A DNA stretch of 64,000 nucleotides from Thermococcus sp. MAR1. GTDB lineage: Archaea > Methanobacteriota_B > Thermococci > Thermococcales > Thermococcaceae. The notes under the pieces were generated by a model. That model saw only the letters and a program-made list of their open reading frames with translations. It had not been told where the DNA came from and made no database searches. This document shows, piece after piece, positions 40,966-50,191 of the stretch. The DNA lies in NCBI RefSeq assembly GCF_012027305.1, contig NZ_SNUF01000002.1:310001-374000 (forward strand), written 5' to 3'. The translations under genes were made by a program, and so were the position numbers. The stretch's first letter is position 1. Every line of letters begins with the position of its first letter.

Positions 40966-43133
40966 GGGTTCTCCCTCCATACCCTCAGAGTAACCACTAT
41001 GGGAGATGTTGAACTTGGAATCCCACCGAGAGACGCGAAGTCTATCCTGGTGTCTGACAGCTCGACCAGTATTGGGTTGTTCCAGCCGTCCCCTCCAAGC
41101 TTGTGGAACAGCCTAATAACCGCATCGTCTACGGCGTAGTCCTCTGGTTTCAGCTCCGCGGCGGTTAAGTTCATGTAATCCCCATTATAAACTGCGGCCT
41201 TGTCGCCTATTATTACGCTCGACTCTCTCACAGTGCTTCCCACCTTGTACCTGTAGGTGAGGTTGTAGGCCTTGACCTCCGGGTATCCCTGGAGAAGCTG
41301 TGGTTTGATGTCCTCGTACGGGGCGTAGGCGTCGAGGAGGAATAGAACCTCGCCGAGGGCATGGGATGGGTCCACGCCATAGCAGTTTCCAAAGGTGAGG
41401 TCGAACTCGTTGAGACCCGGGTGTATTGCATCCTTGACAACTCTGCCTTGGTAGTCCCGTGTGGTTACGGTGTACCCCCATCTGGCGAAGACATCGATGA
41501 AATCGTTGTAATTGGGAGCGTCGTAGAGGGTTATCCACGTCTCCTCATCCTTGCTGAGTATCCGAACCCTCTGGGTGCATACTGTTCCTGCATCGTGAAG
41601 CCACGGGAGCTGATACCTGACGTAAATGGGGGTTCCTTTTTCCGGAATGTTCCACTGCCAGGTGACCTCGCGGTAGAAGTCTCCGCTTTTGCGGTTTCTG
41701 GCGGTATAATCATCGAGGGGCTTCCTGAAGTCTATTGAGTAGAGGCTGGAGTAAACAAATGGGGTGTAATCAACGTATACATAGGATTTTGTTCCATCGA
41801 GGTGAAGTTCGCTGTGAGAGCTTGCCCTTGTTATGTCAAAAATTATTGTAAAGAAAGATCCGGAGATGTCCTTATACGTGTACCCGGTTGAGTGTATAGC
41901 ACTCGCTATCGTGGCGTTGTCTGCGGTGAACATGTTGCCTGATCTTGAGAGAGTTATCTGGTTTGAGAGGTGGTTAAATACCCTGAATCTGGCCGTCACT
42001 GTTTCTATGTTCTCACCCTCGATGTGAATACGGAGGTCGCTGATGTTACCTGGTGCGAAGACATATTTCTCAATGTACAACGAGTCGTTGGCGTAGATGT
42101 CGGCGAAGTGGAACTTGTGGGGGTACGTGAAGGTGGACGCCTGGGACGTCCTGTATGTGATTATGATGTGCTGTGCTCCGTCCTCACCGGAGTTTCTATC
42201 ATGATCTACCAGCACAGTAAAAGTAGTGTTTGTTCTCTGATCTACCCTGTTCTGTACCTCCTCTACTAGGTTGCATGTGTTGTAGTTGTTGTCATTGGTG
42301 TCCTCAAGCTCCTCGTTTAAGTGGACGTTATTCCATCTCCCGTTATCCCAGTTTCCACAGGTAATGTATTTGTCATTGATCCTGAGGGAATAGTCCGAGT
42401 ATGTCCAGGCCCCTTCCAGGAGCCACTTAACCCCAGTAATCCTCGCATCGGAGGGGAACTGCGACGTGGGAACGATGTACTTGATTTTTATAGGTCCGGT
42501 GTTGTAGTGGGCCGTTGCTATGTAGTCTCCCATGTAGGTGTAAGTCGTTTCCTTTGCCTTCAGCTTGCTCAGGTACGCCCTGGCCATGTACCCCCTGGGA
42601 GTTCTGTTGTACTCGTAACCGCTGAGTATAAGCGTCGCCGGCATGACGTCCGGGGTGAGGTTGTAGTTACTCCCTCTCTTAATGATGTAAGGTTTCTCGT
42701 AGTTGTACACGTTGCTACTGTCGTTTGTGGATATTATGAGCTCATAGTCATAGCCCGTTAGTGCCGTGCTCAGGATGAAGGACAGAATCTCTCCTGCTTT
42801 CTTCCTGAGCTCAAGATCCGGATACTTAGCGTCTAGCGACCAGTAAGTGGCTGTTATCTCGAGGGGGGACATGCGGGGATTGACGAGAGTTGTGTTGAGA
42901 ACTCCCGAGGATATCCACTCGGAGAGCTTTTCCTGAGGGACAATGTCACTGAGGGGGACGGTCTTTAGCATCGTCAGCGTGTCTTCTGCTAAGTATTTGT
43001 CGCTCGAGCGCATGTAAGTGGAGTACACATTCCTCGTCTGGGCTTCTATCCCGATTATGCCCGTTATTATTACCAGTGCCAGAAACACGGAGAGTATCGC
43101 ATCCAGGGTAAAAATGAAGGCCCGCCTCTTCAT
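40962..43133 (-). CDS. Surface protein with pilin-like N terminus (723 residues)
   Basis: It begins MKRRAFIFTLDAILSVFLAL: a short basic leader and a hydrophobic helix containing the FTLDAIL variant of the class III pilin segment. About 690 extracellular residues follow, rich in strands, aromatic residues and N-x-T sites. A run of asparagines (EDTNDNNYNTCN) near residue 285 and a DRNSGEDGAQHIIITYRT block resemble a carbohydrate-recognition layout, but I recognise no family. Both ends overlap neighbouring genes by ATGA. Confidence 0.75.
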   Translation of the reverse strand: MKRRAFIFTLDAILSVFLALVIITGIIGIEAQTRNVYSTYMRSSDKYLAEDTLTMLKTVPLSDIVPQEKLSEWISSGVLNTTLVNPRMSPLEITATYWSLDAKYPDLELRKKAGEILSFILSTALTGYDYELIISTNDSSNVYNYEKPYIIKRGSNYNLTPDVMPATLILSGYEYNRTPRGYMARAYLSKLKAKETTYTYMGDYIATAHYNTGPIKIKYIVPTSQFPSDARITGVKWLLEGAWTYSDYSLRINDKYITCGNWDNGRWNNVHLNEELEDTNDNNYNTCNLVEEVQNRVDQRTNTTFTVLVDHDRNSGEDGAQHIIITYRTSQASTFTYPHKFHFADIYANDSLYIEKYVFAPGNISDLRIHIEGENIETVTARFRVFNHLSNQITLSRSGNMFTADNATIASAIHSTGYTYKDISGSFFTIIFDITRASSHSELHLDGTKSYVYVDYTPFVYSSLYSIDFRKPLDDYTARNRKSGDFYREVTWQWNIPEKGTPIYVRYQLPWLHDAGTVCTQRVRILSKDEETWITLYDAPNYNDFIDVFARWGYTVTTRDYQGRVVKDAIHPGLNEFDLTFGNCYGVDPSHALGEVLFLLDAYAPYEDIKPQLLQGYPEVKAYNLTYRYKVGSTVRESSVIIGDKAAVYNGDYMNLTAAELKPEDYAVDDAVIRLFHKLGGDGWNNPILVELSDTRIDFASLGGIPSSTSPIVVTLRVWRENP

Positions 43134-44524
43134 GAGTCATCCCACACCCACAGCTTTAATATTGTCCTCTCGAACTTGGGCTCCATCATGGTGTCCAGAT
43201 GTCCCATGTCCTTTATCTCTACAGTACCGTCGAACGTGTTGCCATATATCCACACCGTGATGACCTTCGAGCCGACACTCGTGTCAAATGCTTGAAATAT
43301 CGAGCTCCATGGAACATCCACGCTTGTCTTGTTCCCTTGGTAGAACTTAGGCGGAGATGAATCGTCCGAGGTCGCTACTATCGCCTGTATAACAGAGTCA
43401 CTGCTCTGTTTCTCTATGAGAACGCCCCTGTACTCTTCCCCGTCCCTTGCTACCAGGATTATTCTGCCCGTGTACTGGGGTGCAACGGTGACCCTGAAAT
43501 AGGAGTACTCGGGCACGTTCATTGTCAGTCTACCGACTATCCACTCGGTAGTGGAGGAGAAATCGACGTTGATGTTCTCCTCGTACCTAAATTTCTCAAC
43601 GGTGACCTTTCTCTCTATGTACTCAATCCAAGGTGACCTATCGCGGGATCTTTGTATGACGGCGTCATCATCCACCTTGCTCCCGTTTATGACGGCTATC
43701 CTGTATGAAGGTGCTGTTAGCTCCTCGGGCTCTGTCACATCGACATTTACTGTTATCGTACTTTTCTGGTATCCCTCCACTACAATCCTGACCTGCCCCT
43801 GTCCTGTTATGTGGAGCCCACTATCGCTCCACTTCACTTGGAAGTTTGATCCAGTGGATATTACCTGTATCTCTACATAAGCGGGCGCGGAGATTGGATA
43901 GTCTTCGCCATTTTTCCTGTCGTGGACGGTTATGTCCTCAAGGGCGTAGAAGGCCAGAACGTCCCCGGGGGAGAGGCTGTACGGCTGGTTACGTTTGGGA
44001 AGATTATCCCCGTTCAGAGTCACGTTGGCGGCATCGAAGGGGTTGTTGCCTGTACTGCCCTGTCCGATTTGAATGTTCCTGTCTCTACCGTCGCTGAGAT
44101 CGATAAACACCCTTTTGGGAAAATACCCAGTCAGGCTGATGGTGGTGTTGGGGAGGTAAAGGCGGAGCTCGAAGTCCTTGTGGTTGCTCATATTGATCAA
44201 ACTGTTGATTACGGCAGTGCTATCCTCTAGCTTCATCAAGGCTGATATTTTATCATAACTGACAGCATAGGGATACGTATTACTTCTGAGGCCTAGGCTC
44301 TTGAGATTCGAAATATCCTTGTTCCAGTCAGTTGGATTCCCGGGGTTCTTGGTCAAGACGTCGAGCATGTTGCTAGCTATGTTCACCCTCTCGTACCAAT
44401 CGACCATTGCGGATATCTCGTTCTGAAGGACCGTTGAGGTGCTGGTTATCGTGCCGAGCATCACGATTACCATGACTAGGGCCAACATCGCGTCTAAGGA
44501 GAATATCTGTCCCCTGTACCTCAT
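43130..44524 (-). CDS. Surface protein with pilin-like N terminus (464 residues)
   Basis: It begins MRYRGQIFSLDAMLALVMVI, a variant of the class III pilin motif (Q, then S-x-D in place of S-x-E) followed by a hydrophobic helix. The remaining ~430 residues are extracellular and beta-rich, with several N-x-S/T sites. Coupled to both neighbours by ATGA overlaps. Likely a minor pilin-like subunit that sits between the small pilin-like proteins and the very large ones. Confidence 0.75.
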   Translation of the reverse strand: MRYRGQIFSLDAMLALVMVIVMLGTITSTSTVLQNEISAMVDWYERVNIASNMLDVLTKNPGNPTDWNKDISNLKSLGLRSNTYPYAVSYDKISALMKLEDSTAVINSLINMSNHKDFELRLYLPNTTISLTGYFPKRVFIDLSDGRDRNIQIGQGSTGNNPFDAANVTLNGDNLPKRNQPYSLSPGDVLAFYALEDITVHDRKNGEDYPISAPAYVEIQVISTGSNFQVKWSDSGLHITGQGQVRIVVEGYQKSTITVNVDVTEPEELTAPSYRIAVINGSKVDDDAVIQRSRDRSPWIEYIERKVTVEKFRYEENINVDFSSTTEWIVGRLTMNVPEYSYFRVTVAPQYTGRIILVARDGEEYRGVLIEKQSSDSVIQAIVATSDDSSPPKFYQGNKTSVDVPWSSIFQAFDTSVGSKVITVWIYGNTFDGTVEIKDMGHLDTMMEPKFERTILKLWVWDDS

Positions 44525-45003
44525 GTTCTCACCACACTCACGTTTATAGAGATCTTTTTGCCGTCGTAGTAGAGGATCTCCCCATCCATCTTGGCGTCGG
44601 TGTGGTTGAGAAGATCCTTGACTAGAAAGTCTTGTATTGCCTTGGCTATGTTGTCATTATTAAGATCAATTTTTCCCGAGTACTTGACCTGTATGCTGAT
44701 GATTATCGTGTCGCCGCTCTTGCTTGAGCTTATCGAGGAGACTATGAAGTTCCTTGAGGTGTAGTTGGACTTCTCTATCACAGGGTTAAGGATGTTATAC
44801 GGTTGACTACCCACAGTGACTCCTGAGTTGAGGTACAGACATGCGCTCGAAGCAGAGGATCTCACGTAAGCGAGAATTGTGGTGTTTCTGTTCTCCTCGA
44901 GGTAGGGGGGAACAAGTATGAGTATCCCAGTTAGTATTATTGCGGTTATGAAGAGAGCTTCAATGGCAACCTGCCCCTTACGGCGAGTAGCTAAGTTCGA
45001 CAT
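44521..45003 (-). CDS. Class III pilin-like protein (160 residues)
   Basis: Begins MSNLATRRKGQVAIEALFI, giving Q-x-A-x-E after a basic stretch and then a helix ILTGILILVPPYLEE, close to the Q-x-S-x-E motif of class III signal peptides. A beta-rich domain of about 120 residues follows. The ATG at 45003 lies 26 bases inside the previous gene and has GGAGGAAAGG upstream; the end overlaps the next gene by ATGA. Confidence 0.8.
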   Translation of the reverse strand: MSNLATRRKGQVAIEALFITAIILTGILILVPPYLEENRNTTILAYVRSSASSACLYLNSGVTVGSQPYNILNPVIEKSNYTSRNFIVSSISSSKSGDTIIISIQVKYSGKIDLNNDNIAKAIQDFLVKDLLNHTDAKMDGEILYYDGKKISINVSVVRT

Positions 45004-45427
45004 AAACCTTTCCTCCCCCCACTCGGGCCTTTATCCATATCTCACTTTTGTCAGGTGTTATTTGAATCGATTCGTCTTGGTATAAGGGAATTGGGCTCTG
45101 TTGCACAGTAGTGTATTGCCTTCCGCCAATATTCCCGGTTACGATTATTGTGTTGCTTTTCGCGTTTAGCTTTATGGTTATACTGTCCCCATTCCTTAAA
45201 GGGATAGGCGACTCCTTCTTGGCGCTAAACCCGTTGCCAGAGGCATAGACCTTGGCTACTGTGTCCCTTATGTCTACGGAGAATATTTTCAAACGAGTGG
45301 TGATGTCAAAGGCCTCTGCGTGGCTTCGTTGCATGCTGGCGATCTGAACCATATTTAGAACTGTGATTGCAATGAGAGCAATTGCGAAGAGAAAGTCAAG
45401 GCTTATCTGTCCCCGTTTCATCTTCAT
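44978..45427 (-). CDS. Class III pilin-like protein (149 residues)
   Basis: MKMKRGQISLDFLFAIALIA shows the class III signal motif Q-x-S-x-D directly after the basic residues, with the hydrophobic helix that forms pilus cores. A small beta domain follows, ending VYVELSYSP. In Euryarchaeota such proteins are cut before or near the Q by the EppA-type peptidase and assembled into pili. ATGA overlap with the gene before it. Confidence 0.85.
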   Translation of the reverse strand: MKMKRGQISLDFLFAIALIAITVLNMVQIASMQRSHAEAFDITTRLKIFSVDIRDTVAKVYASGNGFSAKKESPIPLRNGDSITIKLNAKSNTIIVTGNIGGRQYTTVQQSPIPLYQDESIQITPDKSEIWIKARVGGGKVYVELSYSP

Positions 45428-46056
45428 CCACCGGGGTTTATGTTTATGTGGAGCTCACCAGCAGTCGAGTCAAATATCCATGAGTTTGGATTGTCGGGGT
45501 TCCACTCAACAACTATCTCCAGTGTTGCTGGGAGGGTCGCGGGGTCGAGATCCAGCCCGTAGACCGTGGATGACCCAAAGGTGACGCTTCCGGATGGGGA
45601 CCATACGGATGAGTTGGTGTATAGAACCGCTTGGTACATCGATCTGCTCCAGAAGACGTTCTTGTTCCCGCCGCTGAGAACGGCGGTAACGTTGGTTCCT
45701 GTAACGGTAACGTACGTGCCGTTGCCTTCGGTACTGTAGTTCCCGTAGGTGATGAAAACCTTGGGGCTGTTCACACCCAGCCCTTTAAGAAGCATATCGG
45801 GGTCTCTCAGGTATGTGATCCTTACGTAGGTGGTTGACTTGGCTCCAGGACCCTGGGCGTAAACCTGTGATATCGTGTTGGAGATGGCGTTGGCGAGGTT
45901 CTTCTCTTCGAGGCTTATCTGGATTCGAAGGGTCTCGGTTGAGGTCGAGCCTTCCCTGAAAGTGATGTTGTTTACGGAGTAAAGCAGGAGTATGAGCATC
46001 ATTCCAAAGATTAACATGAACTCAAGCGAAACCTGACCACGCTTTTTTATCCGCAT
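45424..46056 (-). CDS. Class III pilin-like protein (210 residues)
   Basis: MRIKKRGQVSLEFMLIFGMM contains a perfect Q-x-S-x-E class III motif and a hydrophobic helix; the mature protein has about 160 beta-rich extracellular residues with N-glycosylation-type sites (NYSTEGNGT, TNVTAV). It is the first pilin-like gene of the run and may also have its own promoter (TATA-like element 46092-46099). A candidate major subunit, though abundance cannot be judged from sequence. Confidence 0.88.
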   Translation of the reverse strand: MRIKKRGQVSLEFMLIFGMMLILLLYSVNNITFREGSTSTETLRIQISLEEKNLANAISNTISQVYAQGPGAKSTTYVRITYLRDPDMLLKGLGVNSPKVFITYGNYSTEGNGTYVTVTGTNVTAVLSGGNKNVFWSRSMYQAVLYTNSSVWSPSGSVTFGSSTVYGLDLDPATLPATLEIVVEWNPDNPNSWIFDSTAGELHININPGG

Positions 46057-46091
46057 ATTTTCTCCCCTCAGTAGGGTATATCTCCGAACAT

Positions 46092-46099
46092 CTATTTAA
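46092..46099 (-). promoter_or_regulatory. Possible internal promoter before the pilin-like genes
   Basis: On the minus strand TTAAATAG lies 36 bases upstream of the ATG at 46056, overlapping the stop codon of the preceding gene. A GGGGAG ribosome site follows at about 46063-46068. The spacing fits a TATA box with a short leader and would allow pilin-like genes to be expressed without the upstream tubulin-like gene. Confidence 0.4.
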
Positions 46100-46725
46100 T
46101 CGTTACTCTCCGATTTTCCGGCGTTTACGATGGCGAAAAGGCCAGTTCCGACCCTTTTGGTCTCAACGCCAAAGTAATCTCCGCTGAATATTTTGAACTT
46201 GTACCTCTCTGGCTGAAGGGAGTGCTTCTCTACCAGCTCGGTCAGTTCGTCGATGAAGAACTGTGTCAGTTCGTAGTAGATTAAATCAAGCTTTTCCCGG
46301 GTGGAATCTCTTATCAGGAGAACCGCTGGTAGTATTGCAAGTCCGATGATGAAGTAAGGCTGACCGGTGAAGAAGGACGCGAGTGCAGTCATGCCTATCG
46401 CCCCACCTATGGCGGCATACAGGCCTTTTTCTCGCTTCTTTGCCTCTTTAATCTCCTTAACCTTCTGCTCCCAGATGTCGAGTAAAGCCGGGTTGTAGAA
46501 ATCAAAGGCTGTGTGGCGCTTTCCCTTCGCTATCCTCTCCCGGATGAGGTCGTCCCAGTCGTCCTTGTAGTAGATGACCTCCCCGTGGAGCTTTGCCCTC
46601 TCGGCATCGAGGGAAGAGATTATTCTGATGATGTCCTCGGCGCTCTCGTGGGCTATGTGGGAGTAAACTTCTTTCTCGTCGAGGTCTAGCGCAACCTCAA
46701 CGGAGTCCTTTATTGGCTCAGTCAT
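46096..46725 (-). CDS. Membrane-associated protein of unknown function
   Basis: A 209-residue protein with a charged helical N-terminal half (rich in E and K, for example EQKVKEIKEAKKREKG), two close hydrophobic segments at about 102-137 (LYAAIGGAIGMTALASFF and YFIIGLAILPAVLLI), and a C-terminal cytosolic part. It overlaps the tubulin-like gene by eight bases and is followed by the pilin-like genes. It could anchor the GTPase to the membrane or to the pilin machinery; that is inference. No family recognised. Confidence 0.75.
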   Translation of the reverse strand: MTEPIKDSVEVALDLDEKEVYSHIAHESAEDIIRIISSLDAERAKLHGEVIYYKDDWDDLIRERIAKGKRHTAFDFYNPALLDIWEQKVKEIKEAKKREKGLYAAIGGAIGMTALASFFTGQPYFIIGLAILPAVLLIRDSTREKLDLIYYELTQFFIDELTELVEKHSLQPERYKFKIFSGDYFGVETKRVGTGLFAIVNAGKSESND

Positions 46726-47887
46726 CTCTCTCCCTCCTGAGCCTCTTGCTTATCCCTTCGATGTCTGGATACTCTCCGTCGGGGATTCCCTTAAGCTCGC
46801 TCCCGCCCTTGGAGTATACATCGTCGAAATCGGGCAGGCCGCTTAGGAGCTCTTTCTTTTTGTTCTCCGCTTCCTCCTTTGCTTCCATGAACGACTGGGC
46901 GTATCTCTTTGCGGCGATGATTATGTCCTCGATGCTCTTGCTCTCGTAGATGCCGCTGAGGAGCGTAACGACTTCTACTTCCCTCTCGCGGGGATCCGGA
47001 TAGAAGCCGCGGAATATCTGCTTGCCCCTTATCTTGTTGGTGAGGTAATCCAGAGCCTCAAAGATATCCGAGGCCTTCAGTATCTCCGGCGGTCCATGGA
47101 TCGCGACCAGGCCGTACAGCGCCGATTCGATGTTTGCCTCGAGGTACAGCCCCTCGCTCTCGAACGACTTGATGATGAGCCTTGAGAGGCTCTTTACCTT
47201 GCCGGCATCTGCCTTTGCATAGCCGACCGTTGCAAAGCTGCCGAAGGCCTTGAGAACGAACTTCAAATCGCTGGCATCGAGAGTCTGTTCACCGGGAACG
47301 TCAACCAGGGCCAAGAGCGACGCTATCCTCTCGACTATCGTGTAGTTAATCCTCTCGTAGGCCCTGCTTATGTCGTCGCCACCTTCCTTGAGCTTATTGT
47401 TGTCTATGGCTATTATTGAGTCGGCTATCTTGGAGAGCTTGTCTATGGTTATTGCGGCGTTTATAGTCGGCCTTATTCCCTCCTCCTTGAGGGGGAGTGC
47501 ACCGATGGCCACCACTAGGGAGTCCGGGTATTCCTCTTTGAGGGCTTTAGCCAAAACGGGTGTTCCTCCGGCGCCCGTTCCGCCGCCGAAGCCGAAGGTC
47601 AGGAAGAAGATGTCGATGTCTTCATAGCCGATTATTGAGCCTATCTTGCGCATGACGAGGGGCAAGTCGCGTTTCATAGCCTCTCTGCCGAGTATCGGGT
47701 TTGCATTGACTCCCTTGCCACCGGTCAGGCTCTCGCCTATCAGTATCCTCCGCTCCTGGGGGACGTGTTTGAGGTACTCCAGGTCGCCCCGAGATGTGTT
47801 TACGGCCAGAGTATCAAAATCCACCAGAGCGAAGAGGTCGGCTATCTTCGTTCCGCACTGGCCGACCCCTATGATTAAAGCCCTCAC
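46718..47887 (-). CDS. Tubulin/FtsZ-superfamily GTPase (CetZ-like)
   Basis: A 389-residue protein with the tubulin signature GGGTGAG at 101-107 and an N terminus ALIIGVGQCGTKIAD, whose GQCG is closer to tubulin and CetZ than to classic FtsZ. The GTP-binding domain is followed by the usual middle helix and second domain, then a charged tail of about 50 residues. CetZ proteins in haloarchaea control cell shape and motility rather than division. It follows the secreted toroid gene by seven bases and overlaps the membrane protein gene, so it belongs to the surface cluster. Confidence 0.88.
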   Translation of the reverse strand: MRALIIGVGQCGTKIADLFALVDFDTLAVNTSRGDLEYLKHVPQERRILIGESLTGGKGVNANPILGREAMKRDLPLVMRKIGSIIGYEDIDIFFLTFGFGGGTGAGGTPVLAKALKEEYPDSLVVAIGALPLKEEGIRPTINAAITIDKLSKIADSIIAIDNNKLKEGGDDISRAYERINYTIVERIASLLALVDVPGEQTLDASDLKFVLKAFGSFATVGYAKADAGKVKSLSRLIIKSFESEGLYLEANIESALYGLVAIHGPPEILKASDIFEALDYLTNKIRGKQIFRGFYPDPREREVEVVTLLSGIYESKSIEDIIIAAKRYAQSFMEAKEEAENKKKELLSGLPDFDDVYSKGGSELKGIPDGEYPDIEGISKRLRRERDD

Positions 47888-47894
47888 CTCTTAA

Positions 47895-50117
47895 TCACCC
47901 CACGACTATTACCCTCACCTTGCCGTTTTCGTTAAGGAGAATCATCGCGTTTCCCCTGATGTACCTTATGAAGCCGGTGGTGAAGACTTCCTTGGCAATT
48001 TCGGCGTTCTCCTGCTCGTAGAATACGAACAGGACGACTCCCTTGGGGGTCTTGCCAGGGATAAGAATGACCGCCTTGGCAATGGGCACCGTAACGTTTC
48101 CGACCGTGACGGTTTCGTTTGTGAGATGGAACTTCAGGTAGGGGTTGTATGGTCTCACGAAGTACTCGCCGTAGTGAGCCATGACAATGTAGCTGCCCTC
48201 GCCTATCGTGGTCGTGTTGAGGGCTATGAAGCCGCCGCTGAAGAGGTCGTTGAGCATGTCTATCGTCTCGTTTACCGTGGCGGCGTCCATATGGGGTGCG
48301 ATTATTCCGAACACATCGCTGTCGAGAGCGCTCCTTACGTCATAAAGGCTCACGGGGGGAACGTACTGGAAGCGGGAGAGGTAGTTTATGGTGCTGGCGA
48401 GCTCTATAGTCTTGTTGTCTATCGCCCCGGAGTCCCTGGCGTTCATAACGAATTCAAGTGTCTCGTTGGTGTAGTTGTATCCGTGATCCATCAGAAGGTC
48501 CGTTGCCCTGACGGTGAGTTCAACCGTCGGTGTTCCAGGGAATTCCTTGTTCTTCTCCCAGACGTAGTAGGTCTTCCAGTATGGCCAGCCTCCATTAATC
48601 CTCTGCTCAATGAGCCAGTCCATGTGGGGCTGCAGCTCTTCCTGAGAGGCTATTTCACTCAGGGCCTCAAGGACGGTTATGGTCGTTAGCACGTCTGGCT
48701 TGAGCATGTAGGAGTAGTACTTCGTCGTTACGTGGGTTCCCCATCCGCCGTTGCTTATGCTCAGAAGCCATTCCTTGGCCCTCTGAACCAGTGAGTCGTT
48801 TGCTGGAACTCCCAGTTCTCTGAGGGCTTTTATTGCAAGGGCGGTTTCGTAGGGCTGAGGACCGAGGACGGTGTTGCCCCAGAGGCCGTAGTCGAGCTGA
48901 ACACTGCGTATCAGCTCCTCCGCCTGGGCCTTTTCCTCGGCGGTCAGGTTGTTGTACATGAGGAGCGTCTTCAGTGCGTAGTAGTAGCCGACGGACATCC
49001 TGCGTTCCTGTCTCATCCAGACCGCGTCCCTCTCGAAGGCCCCTCTCGTCCACGCAAGGGCCTTTTCAATGCTCTCCTTCTCTGGATAACAGGCCTGGAT
49101 GCTCATAAGTGCGTAGTAGGTGGCCTTCTCGTCGGAGGGCTCGTTGCGTCCGAGACCCCAGCCCCCATCGGGGTTCTGGAGGTTCTTGAGTTCCTGGCAT
49201 GGCATCTCATAGGGGTTCTTTACCCCTTTCACCGGTGGGAGCTCGAATGACGTTGAGAAAGCCATGAGAGCATAGGAGGTGGTTGCCACGAGCTCCGTGG
49301 ATGAGAAGAGGTCCGGGGTGTTCATCCAGTAAACGAGATTGTTCGTGCTCTTGCTGTACGATTCCAGCTTGATGAGTATCCTCGCCGTGTCAAAGTCTAT
49401 GGGTGTGTGAAGTACGAGGGCGTACGTCAGCATGGCGCGCTCCTTCATTTTGAGGTTCCCGTCATTGAGAAGGATTTCCTTGACGCTTTCAATGGTCTCG
49501 TTGGAGACTGGATAACCTGTGCTGTGGTACGCTATGAGTTTTAGGGCGAGGGCCTCGTACTCGGGTATCTCACAGGTCGTGGTGTTCTCCACGTATTTTA
49601 TCGCTTCCCTGACGACTTTGCTGTTGTAGGTGTATCCGCTCTCTCCAAGGGCCCATATCGTCACGAGGGTTGGATAGCACGAGGTCGGGGTTCCCGGTAC
49701 GTAGCCCCATCCCCCCTCGTTCCCCGAGGAGAGGAGGTATGAAAGGCCACTGTTGATGGCGTTCCTTACACCCTCGACCCGCAGTGCCCCGACGATCGGA
49801 TCCGCCCTTTCCAGGGCGATAACGGCGTAGGCCGTGTCGAGGACGTTGCTGGTCTCACCGGGGTACAGGCCCCAGCCCCCGTCGGGGTTCTGGTACTTGA
49901 GAAGCGTCGTCACGAGGTTGTCCAGCTCTGGAGCAATGTCCCACTCCAGATCGTTGCTCGCCTCTGAGAGTGCCATTATAGCGAGGCTTATTTCCCTCGT
50001 CTGCTGGCTTGACTTGGCCGCCTCCTTGAGAAACCTTGCAGAGCCGTCTATCGTTCCGGCGCTAACGGCTGGAATCAGCATGAGAACAATCATTACTAGA
50101 GCCAGAACCTTCTTCAT
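47895..50117 (-). CDS. Secreted alpha/alpha-toroid protein with terpene-cyclase-type repeats
   Basis: A 740-residue protein with a signal peptide (KKVLALVMIVLMLIPAVSA). Repeats with the QW-type motif are visible: QNPDGGWGL at two places, GNEGGWGYV, SNGGWGTH and NGGWPYW, each after a pair of helices, as in the squalene cyclase / prenyltransferase fold. No DXDD or DXDDTA catalytic motif is evident, so a binding rather than enzymatic role is likelier, as in complement-like domains. N-glycosylation-type sites are frequent. It is the first gene of the cluster. Confidence 0.82.
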   Translation of the reverse strand: MKKVLALVMIVLMLIPAVSAGTIDGSARFLKEAAKSSQQTREISLAIMALSEASNDLEWDIAPELDNLVTTLLKYQNPDGGWGLYPGETSNVLDTAYAVIALERADPIVGALRVEGVRNAINSGLSYLLSSGNEGGWGYVPGTPTSCYPTLVTIWALGESGYTYNSKVVREAIKYVENTTTCEIPEYEALALKLIAYHSTGYPVSNETIESVKEILLNDGNLKMKERAMLTYALVLHTPIDFDTARILIKLESYSKSTNNLVYWMNTPDLFSSTELVATTSYALMAFSTSFELPPVKGVKNPYEMPCQELKNLQNPDGGWGLGRNEPSDEKATYYALMSIQACYPEKESIEKALAWTRGAFERDAVWMRQERRMSVGYYYALKTLLMYNNLTAEEKAQAEELIRSVQLDYGLWGNTVLGPQPYETALAIKALRELGVPANDSLVQRAKEWLLSISNGGWGTHVTTKYYSYMLKPDVLTTITVLEALSEIASQEELQPHMDWLIEQRINGGWPYWKTYYVWEKNKEFPGTPTVELTVRATDLLMDHGYNYTNETLEFVMNARDSGAIDNKTIELASTINYLSRFQYVPPVSLYDVRSALDSDVFGIIAPHMDAATVNETIDMLNDLFSGGFIALNTTTIGEGSYIVMAHYGEYFVRPYNPYLKFHLTNETVTVGNVTVPIAKAVILIPGKTPKGVVLFVFYEQENAEIAKEVFTTGFIRYIRGNAMILLNENGKVRVIVVG

Positions 50118-50191
50118 CACCTTACACCCCTAAGCTCATTCTAAGCGGCCAGAATAAATAAACTTTTTCCATAATAGGAAGAAGAGGGGAC

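Noticed and set aside
47895-50117. Active squalene/terpene cyclase
   Set aside because: The GGW repeats fit the fold, but no acidic catalytic motif was found and the protein is exported, away from the usual substrates. I kept only the fold assignment.
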